10,024 nucleotides of DNA, taken from the NCBI GenBank assembly GCA_964467615.1, contig CAYXRK010000178.1:1-10024 (forward strand). The letters are read 5' to 3'. The stretch comes from CAYXRK01 sp964467615. Lineage in GTDB: Bacteria > Hydrogenedentota > Hydrogenedentia > Hydrogenedentales > GCA-2746185. Positions 1 to 5,263 of this stretch are shown here, one piece after another (within the stretch, counting starts at the first letter, position 1; each line of letters begins with the position of its first letter). Under the pieces are notes generated by a model. That model worked only from the letters and a program-made list of their open reading frames with translations. It was not told where the DNA came from and did not search any database. The position numbers were made by a program, and so were the translations under genes.

Positions 1-76
1 GTGAATTTGCAGACAGGCGAGAGGCCCGGCGGGCGTGTCGTTCCGGCTCGGCGGGAGCCTCGCCCTCCCCGTGCGG

Positions 77-102
77 CGCTCTCGGCGTGGCAGCCGAGGG
101 CG
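77..102. other. GC-rich hairpin downstream of the WD40-cytochrome gene
   Basis: A 10-position stem pairs 77-86 with 93-102 around a 6-nt loop. The inner six pairs (CTCGGC/GCCGAG) are perfect; one outer position is G-T on the plus strand and A-C on the minus strand. It lies 24 bp past the stop codon of the minus-strand gene that ends at 126, so it could mark the end of the four-gene transcript. There is no T-run after it in the direction of transcription, so it is not a convincing intrinsic terminator. The rest of 1-125 shows no gene that I can support. Confidence 0.25.
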
Positions 103-125
103 GCCCCACATGCGACGGCGCGTTG

Positions 126-1910
126 TTACTTCGCGGCGGCGACCATGAGTTGGGAGTCGGGGTTGGTGGTGAGGCTGGCGAGTTGTTCGCCGTTGTCGGC
201 GTTCCAGACGTTGATTTGGCCGTTCCAACTGCCGCTGACGACGAGCGCGCCTTGTTTGCCGAAGGCGGTCTGGTAGGCCCAGTCGGGCAGTTGCGCGTAG
301 GTGGTAAGGGCGGCGCCGTTGAGGTCCCAGCGCTTGGTGAGTCCGTCGACGCCCGCGGTGACGAGTTGATTGTTCGGCGCGAATTGGAGCGAGAGCACCG
401 GACCGCCGTGTGCGCCGAAATTGCGGACCGCGTTGTTGTTCCACGTGTCCCACATGAAGACTTGACCGTCGTTCCCGGCGGACGCAAGGACGGCGGAATC
501 GGCGGCGAAGGTGAGCGCGTTGATGGCGCCGTTGTGGCCTTTCAGGTCCGTCGCGTGGCGGCCCGTGGTGGCTTGCCAGAGCGCGAGATTGCCGGCGCGG
601 TCGGCGGTGGCGAGGAGTTCGCCGTCGGGCGAGAACTTGACGGCGTAAATCCAGTCGGTGTGTGAATCGATCTTGTAGAGTTCCTTGCCGTCTTGCGCGG
701 CGTACACGCGGACGACGCGGTTGGGCCCGCCGACGGCGATGAGCGAGTGGTCGGGGCTGACGTCTGCCGCGAGGACGGTGTCGTAGCCCTTGCCGTATGC
801 ACCGAGGCGTTCGCCGGTGCGGACCCTCCAGAGGATGACTTCGCCGGAGTGGCCTTCCTCTCCGCCGCCGGCAAGGAGAATTTCACCGTTGACGCTGAAG
901 GTCATGGTGAACACTTCGCCTTCGGGGAAGGGGAGCGCGCCGAGCAGTTTGAAGTCTTCGAGGTTGTAGAGCAGGACTTCCTTGTAGCCGCCGACCGCGA
1001 GCAACGGCGAGGAAGGGCTTGCGGCAATCGCGCGGGCCACGAGCGAGTGCGGGGTCTTTTCGTTCAGCGCGGCGAGTTGTACTTCGGGCATCGGCGGAGG
1101 GCCGTCTGACCTCGCGGCGGTGACGACCATCTGCGCTGCGGCGGGCTGGTCGGCCTTCGCGATCATGGATTTCGCGCCGCCCTTGGCGAGCAGGCCGCCC
1201 GCGATCCATTGGCGGATGGTCTCGATCTGTTCCGGCTTGAGCCGATCACCGGAGGGAGGCATCATCGGATCCTCCGTCCGCGTGAGCAATTCGATCATGC
1301 GGCTGCCGCCTGGATTGCCCGCTTTCACGACCTCGCCGGACGATCCGCCGAAGATCGCGTCGTCGAACGTCTCGAGGTTGAGGCCGCCCTTCTGCTTGTC
1401 GACGTTGTGGCATTCGAGGCAGCGCGCCTGAAGGATGGGGAGCACGTGGTCCGCAAAATTGGGCGCGTCGATCGCGACGGCCTCTTTCATCTCGCCCTCG
1501 GGCGCCATGGCCTGGGGTCCGGGGGCCATCTCGCCCGCGGGCGCCATGGCCTGAGGCTCGGGTGCCGCGGTCATGCCGTTTGCTTTGGCCAATGCGGTCA
1601 GCGTTTCCACAAATGGTTTCAACCGTTGTTCGAGTTCGGCGATTTGTTTTTCCAATTCGGCCGCTTGTCCCTTCAGCGACGCGGATTCACCGGCGAGCGC
1701 GTCGGCTTTCGTTTTCGCGCCCTTTATCCACGCGGCCAACTGCGCGGGATCGATTTGCAGCAGGTGCGTGATCGCGTCGTCGGCGTTTGGGGGTGCGGGA
1801 GCAGGAGGCGGCGCAGGCTCATCGGCGAATGCGAACGGCGCGGCGATCAGCAGCGCCACGGCGAACGCCGTGGAGATGAATCGAAAATTCGATATGGGCG
1901 CGAATTTCAT
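126..1910 (-). CDS. exported PSCyt1-type cytochrome c / WD40 propeller protein with N-terminal coiled coil
   Basis: A 594-aa protein exported by a signal peptide (residues 1-29, hydrophobic core around 12-28, likely cut after AFA before DEPA). Residues about 45-110 form a Leu/Ala/Glu/Lys heptad coiled coil. Residues 113-148 are a Met/Ala/Pro/Gly/Glu linker with a repeated QAMAP element. Residues about 150-241 are a planctomycete-type cytochrome c domain: haem motif CLECH (C164, C167, H168) and a likely distal Met in MMPP (216-217). Residues about 285-580 give seven WD40-like repeats, enough for a closed propeller, with several typical SPDG turns and W/WD ends. The domain pattern is well known in planctomycetes; the substrate and redox partner are not. 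It is the last gene of the minus-strand cluster, 49 bp after the coiled-coil gene. No clear Shine-Dalgarno precedes the ATG at 1910; this start was chosen because it gives a complete signal peptide. Sure of the domains, unsure of the role. Confidence 0.9.
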   Translation of the reverse strand: MKFAPISNFRFISTAFAVALLIAAPFAFADEPAPPPAPAPPNADDAITHLLQIDPAQLAAWIKGAKTKADALAGESASLKGQAAELEKQIAELEQRLKPFVETLTALAKANGMTAAPEPQAMAPAGEMAPGPQAMAPEGEMKEAVAIDAPNFADHVLPILQARCLECHNVDKQKGGLNLETFDDAIFGGSSGEVVKAGNPGGSRMIELLTRTEDPMMPPSGDRLKPEQIETIRQWIAGGLLAKGGAKSMIAKADQPAAAQMVVTAARSDGPPPMPEVQLAALNEKTPHSLVARAIAASPSSPLLAVGGYKEVLLYNLEDFKLLGALPFPEGEVFTMTFSVNGEILLAGGGEEGHSGEVILWRVRTGERLGAYGKGYDTVLAADVSPDHSLIAVGGPNRVVRVYAAQDGKELYKIDSHTDWIYAVKFSPDGELLATADRAGNLALWQATTGRHATDLKGHNGAINALTFAADSAVLASAGNDGQVFMWDTWNNNAVRNFGAHGGPVLSLQFAPNNQLVTAGVDGLTKRWDLNGAALTTYAQLPDWAYQTAFGKQGALVVSGSWNGQINVWNADNGEQLASLTTNPDSQLMVAAAK

Positions 1911-1959
1911 AGGGTCTGTATAAGTCGAGCCATTTTGGATCGTTTGAATAAAGTCTTGA

Positions 1960-2586
1960 TTAGTTCGATCCGCTTGGAGGAGTTTCGGCCGGGGGAGCAG
2001 GCGCAGGTTCGGCCGGTGCAGGCGCGGGTTCGGCCGGTGCAGGCGCGGCTTCGGCAGGTGCGGCTTGCGCTTCCGCTGGGGCTGGCGTGGCTTCGGCGGC
2101 TGGGGCCATCACTTCGGCGGCGGCTGGCGCAGGTGCGGCCTCGGCAGGTGCAGGCGCCGCCTCGGCTGGCGCTTCCTGCGCCGCCGCCGCGACTTCCGTT
2201 GGCGCGGGAGCGGCTTCGGGGGCCGGGGCCATCGCTTCCGCGGGCGGCGCTGGTTCCGGCGCCGGTGCAGGCGCGGGGGGCTGCATTGCCGCAGTCAATG
2301 TCTGCGAGAACGTCTCGACCGCGGCGATGCGCTGGCGTAGGTTGCTCGACTCGCTTTCGAGGGCGTCTGCTTTTTGGCGGAGTTCCGCTGCTTGCGCGGC
2401 AAGGGCGTCGACCTGGGTCCGCATTTCGTTCATCCGCGCCAACAACGCGTCCGCGCCGACTGACGCGACCTGCTCCATTACCGCGTCGATACTTGGCGCG
2501 GCGGGCTGCGTTGGCGGCGGGTCTTCAGCAAACCCCGAAGCGCCGAGGACCAGCGCCAACGCGAAACTTGTCATTGTAATTTTCAT
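1960..2586 (-). CDS. exported coiled-coil protein with Ala/Pro/Glu-rich repeat tail
   Basis: A small exported protein of 208 aa that I do not recognise as a named family. Residues 1-20 are a signal peptide (MKITM start, Ala/Leu core, GFA before EDPPP). Residues about 33-101 are a predicted coiled coil rich in Ala, Leu, Glu, Gln and Arg. Residues 103-204 are a low-complexity tail of Ala, Pro and Glu with a loose seven-residue period (AExAPAP), likely extended like a cell-wall-spanning or spacer segment. There is no cysteine and no catalytic motif. The ATG at 2586 is preferred over the in-frame ATG at 2592 because a weak GAGAG lies 7 nt upstream of the former and only 1 nt from the latter. It sits 38 bp after the DUF1549 gene and 49 bp before the WD40-cytochrome gene, whose N-terminal region it resembles. 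A structural or tethering partner is the likeliest role (inference). Confidence 0.8.
   Translation of the reverse strand: MKITMTSFALALVLGASGFAEDPPPTQPAAPSIDAVMEQVASVGADALLARMNEMRTQVDALAAQAAELRQKADALESESSNLRQRIAAVETFSQTLTAAMQPPAPAPAPEPAPPAEAMAPAPEAAPAPTEVAAAAQEAPAEAAPAPAEAAPAPAAAEVMAPAAEATPAPAEAQAAPAEAAPAPAEPAPAPAEPAPAPPAETPPSGSN
2007..2048 (-). repeat. two perfect tandem copies of a 21-bp unit in the coiled-coil gene
   Basis: The 21-bp unit starting GTTCGGCCGGTGCAG (plus strand) occurs at 2007-2027 and 2028-2048 without a mismatch, and decays into imperfect copies to the right. On the coding strand it encodes the seven-residue unit of the Pro/Ala/Glu tail. In-frame units of this kind can expand or contract by slippage without breaking the reading frame. 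Confidence 0.85.
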
Positions 2587-2624
2587 GGCCATGCTCTCGA
2601 TTCGTCCGGCACTATGATACCGGC

Positions 2625-5057
2625 TCAGTGGTTGAATATAAATTCCTTGGAGTTCAGCACGCTCCAATAGATGTCTTCGACGGCTTGGCGTTTGTCGGAG
2701 GCGTTCGCGGCGTATTCGACGAGCTTCGCCGACTCGTCCGACAGGGGAAACCGCGAATAGGCGGCAAGATAGAGGTCTTCGACGATCGTCTCGGGCGCCA
2801 TTCCTTCCTGCACGCGCTCCGATAGTCGCCCATTGCCGTCCGCCATCGCTTGTGTCAGCGTGTTTCCGTTGATCAAATGGAGCGTCTGCGCCAGGGTCGG
2901 CTCGTTGCGGCGCTCGCAGGTGCATACCGAGTCACGCTTCGGCCGGCCAAACACTTCGAGGAAGTAGTTGCCGGAGTTGCCGTCCGCCACTTGCACCGCC
3001 CGCGCGCCGATTGGCAATTGCGCGAACTTCACTTTCGTCGACGTGACTTGGGTGACCGCGTCGAGCATCATCTCCGCGCCCAGACGGCGTGTCTGGGCGA
3101 AGGCGAAATTCTTCGTGTCCTGCGCGTTTGGATCGCGCGGGTGAGTTGCAAGTTGGTAGGTGTTCGAGAGGCAAATGTCGCGCACCAGTTTGCGCAAGTC
3201 GTATTGATACTCGACCAGCTTTTTGCCGAGCGCGTCGAGCAATTCAGGATTCACAGGAGGATTGCTGACGCGGACGTCGTCCGGCGGATCTACGATGCCC
3301 TTCCCGAGAAACTGTTCCCACACCCTGTTCGCGATGTTCTTGGCGAACCACGGGTTCTCAGGAGAAGTGAGCCAGTCCGCCAATACCGCGCGGCGGTCTT
3401 TTCCGGCGGTGTCCGGCGAAGCGCCGCCCAAAAACTTCGGCGGCATGACGCGCCCGCCCTTGATGTGGCCGACCTCGCCACCGCCGGAGTTGTAGACGAT
3501 GCGCTCGCGCGGGTCGGTCGAGTTCTTGCGGCCAATCTGCGCGAAGAAGGCCGCGAACGAGTAGTAGTCGTCCATCGTCCATCGTTCGAAGGGGTGGTTG
3601 TGACACTGCGCACACTGGACACGCACGCCCATGAATACCTGGGAGACATTCTCGGCCGTCTGCGCGGGTGCGGATTCGTTCAAATAGAAATTCGCGGCGG
3701 GCGAACTGAAGCTGCCGCCCTCGGCCGTCAACAGTTCGCGGACCAATTGATCGAGCGGCTTGTTCGCCAAGATCGATTGCCGCAACCAGTCGTTGTAACG
3801 GAACATGCCCTTGGCGTCGAGGACGTTCGGCGTCGCCTTCACGCGCAGGACCTCGGCCCACTTCATCGCCCACAATTCGGCGAATTCCTGACGTTCCAAC
3901 AGGCGATCCACGAGTTTCTCTCGCTTGTCGGGCGAGGTGTCCGCCAAGAACGCACGCGATTCCTCGACTGTAGGCAACATGCCCAAGACGTCAATCGTGG
4001 CGCGGCGCAGGAACACGTCGTCGCTGCATCGTTCGGCAGGCGGGACGCGCAACTTCTTCAGCTTCGCGTAGACGAGATCGTCGACATAGTTTTTCGGAGT
4101 TGCATCCTCCGGCCATTGGAACGTAGCGCTGGCCGGGAGCACGATAAACTGCGCGACGACCGCGAACGTTCCGAACCGCGCCATCACGTACGCCTCGCCG
4201 CGCGATCCGGCCGTAGCCACGCCATTCTCGTCGACCGCCACGATCGTGGGATCCTGCGGAGCGAGCACGGCGAGCGAGGTGACGTCGCGGTCGGTCCCGT
4301 CCGAATACTTCGCGACCACGATGAGGCGCTGCTTCGCGCCTTCGCCCTCGAGGACGCCGCTCGCGGGAAGGACCTCGAGGCCCGTCAGCGTGGGCAGATC
4401 GCCGCCGTCGCTCTGAGCGCCGTCCGCGATCCATCGCCGTAGCATCGTGTAGAGGAAGTCGTCCTTGTGGATGCGCGTGCCGCCTTCGTGTTCGACTCCG
4501 CCGGAGGGCTTCAACAGCATCAGGCTTTCGTCCGGGCTTGCCGCATTCAAGCGCCGGCCGAGCGTCTCGCGCGTGAGATTGGTGTAGTCCATCGACGGGT
4601 CAAAACCGAACAGCGACAGCTTAAAGCCGTTCTTGCCCGACGCCGCACCGTGACATGCGCCCGTGTTGCAACCCGCGCGCATCAGAGCGGGTTCGATGTC
4701 ATTGCGGAAGCTCATGGCGGGATCGTTCGCAACGTTCCGCACCGTGATGGGAACCTCGACGGTCGCGCCACCCGCCTCGACGCGCACCGTGCCTTCGCCG
4801 TCCGCCTTGGGCATCAATTTGAACGATGCGTCCCACACCGCCAAGGTCTCGGGCGTGATGGTTACTTTCGCTTGTTCGGTGAGATCCAGCGTAACGCCGT
4901 CTTCGCGCGTCCGCGTCACGACGATCCGGTTCGGATCCCGCGCATTGTCGAGTAGCACCGTCTTCGGATACACGTCGACGTTCTGCGCGCCCGCCGTCAC
5001 CGCGACAAACGCCGCTACGAGCCACATCAATGATCGATTCAATCGCATCAATTTCAT
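2625..5057 (-). CDS. exported DUF1549/DUF1553 (PSCyt2/PSD1) protein with cytochrome-like and Big2-like domains
   Basis: An 810-aa protein. Signal peptide at 1-24 (ending TAGA, before QNVDVYP), then an Ig-like beta segment (about 27-108), a cytochrome-like segment (about 115-215) with the motif CNTGACH (C130, C135, H136), a Big2-like Ig domain (about 225-308), DUF1549 (about 321-510) with CAQCHNHP (C482, C485, H486), and DUF1553 (about 555-805) with VCTCERRNEPTLAQ (711-723) and the usual ending near LNSKEFIFNH. The order and length match the standard planctomycete family, so the gene looks intact. The family is usually taken to act in the cell envelope; its reaction is not established. The ATG at 5057 has AGGA 7 nt upstream and begins a proper signal peptide, so it is preferred over the in-frame ATG at 5048. 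It lies second in the minus-strand cluster. The usual DUF1501 partner is not seen in this window. Confidence 0.93.
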   Translation of the reverse strand: MKLMRLNRSLMWLVAAFVAVTAGAQNVDVYPKTVLLDNARDPNRIVVTRTREDGVTLDLTEQAKVTITPETLAVWDASFKLMPKADGEGTVRVEAGGATVEVPITVRNVANDPAMSFRNDIEPALMRAGCNTGACHGAASGKNGFKLSLFGFDPSMDYTNLTRETLGRRLNAASPDESLMLLKPSGGVEHEGGTRIHKDDFLYTMLRRWIADGAQSDGGDLPTLTGLEVLPASGVLEGEGAKQRLIVVAKYSDGTDRDVTSLAVLAPQDPTIVAVDENGVATAGSRGEAYVMARFGTFAVVAQFIVLPASATFQWPEDATPKNYVDDLVYAKLKKLRVPPAERCSDDVFLRRATIDVLGMLPTVEESRAFLADTSPDKREKLVDRLLERQEFAELWAMKWAEVLRVKATPNVLDAKGMFRYNDWLRQSILANKPLDQLVRELLTAEGGSFSSPAANFYLNESAPAQTAENVSQVFMGVRVQCAQCHNHPFERWTMDDYYSFAAFFAQIGRKNSTDPRERIVYNSGGGEVGHIKGGRVMPPKFLGGASPDTAGKDRRAVLADWLTSPENPWFAKNIANRVWEQFLGKGIVDPPDDVRVSNPPVNPELLDALGKKLVEYQYDLRKLVRDICLSNTYQLATHPRDPNAQDTKNFAFAQTRRLGAEMMLDAVTQVTSTKVKFAQLPIGARAVQVADGNSGNYFLEVFGRPKRDSVCTCERRNEPTLAQTLHLINGNTLTQAMADGNGRLSERVQEGMAPETIVEDLYLAAYSRFPLSDESAKLVEYAANASDKRQAVEDIYWSVLNSKEFIFNH

Positions 5058-5111
5058 CAGTTCGTCCTAGGTGTAGTGCAAATGTTATCGCGCCTGACTT
5101 TCGTAGTACGT

Positions 5112-5225
5112 CTATCCAATTGTCATTCTGAGTGAAATGAAGAATCTTTACCGACGGGCCCGCTTTGCAATTGGCCGGGTCTCCGGTAGAGATTCTTCAT
5201 TTCACCCAGAATGACATTTGCGTAG
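5112..5225. repeat. long imperfect inverted repeat (REP/MITE-like palindromic element)
   Basis: The left arm 5121-5153 and right arm 5184-5216 are reverse complements at 31 of 33 positions (exceptions at 5131/5206 and 5148/5189), with a 30-nt loop. Weaker pairing extends the arms to 5112 and 5225 (37 of 42 Watson-Crick). The core TCATTCTGAGTGAAATGAAG looks, from memory, like an intergenic palindromic family with a TCATTCTGAGYGAA-type core found in many environmental bacterial genomes. A 6-bp direct repeat, CGTAGT, occurs at 5102-5107 and 5221-5226 and could be a target duplication, although the right copy overlaps the weak outer pairing. The element fills much of the 206-bp gap between the PPC gene and the DUF1549 gene. 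In the cluster transcript it would fold into a very stable hairpin, so it could attenuate, terminate or protect the message (inference). Confidence 0.85.
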
Positions 5226-5263
5226 TTCTCCGCGTTACTCTGTGGTCCTATGCGTGAAGTTCT

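Noticed and set aside
1975..2300. Repeated GC-rich units considered as a CRISPR-like or minisatellite locus
   Set aside because: There are no spacers, the units are in frame and encode the Ala/Pro/Glu tail of an exported protein.
1209..2579. 456-codon open frame on the plus strand
   Set aside because: It runs antisense across two genes and their intergenic gap. Its Arg/Leu/Pro-rich repeats merely mirror the Ala/Pro/Glu repeat tail on the other strand.
2587..2925. N-terminal extension of the coiled-coil protein by 113 codons up to an ATG at 2925
   Set aside because: It would overlap the 3' end of the DUF1549 gene, is Arg-rich, and would bury the signal peptide that starts at 2586.
2850..4442. 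530-codon open frame on the plus strand
   Set aside because: Antisense to the DUF1549/DUF1553 gene, with Arg/Gln/Val-rich composition and no domain.
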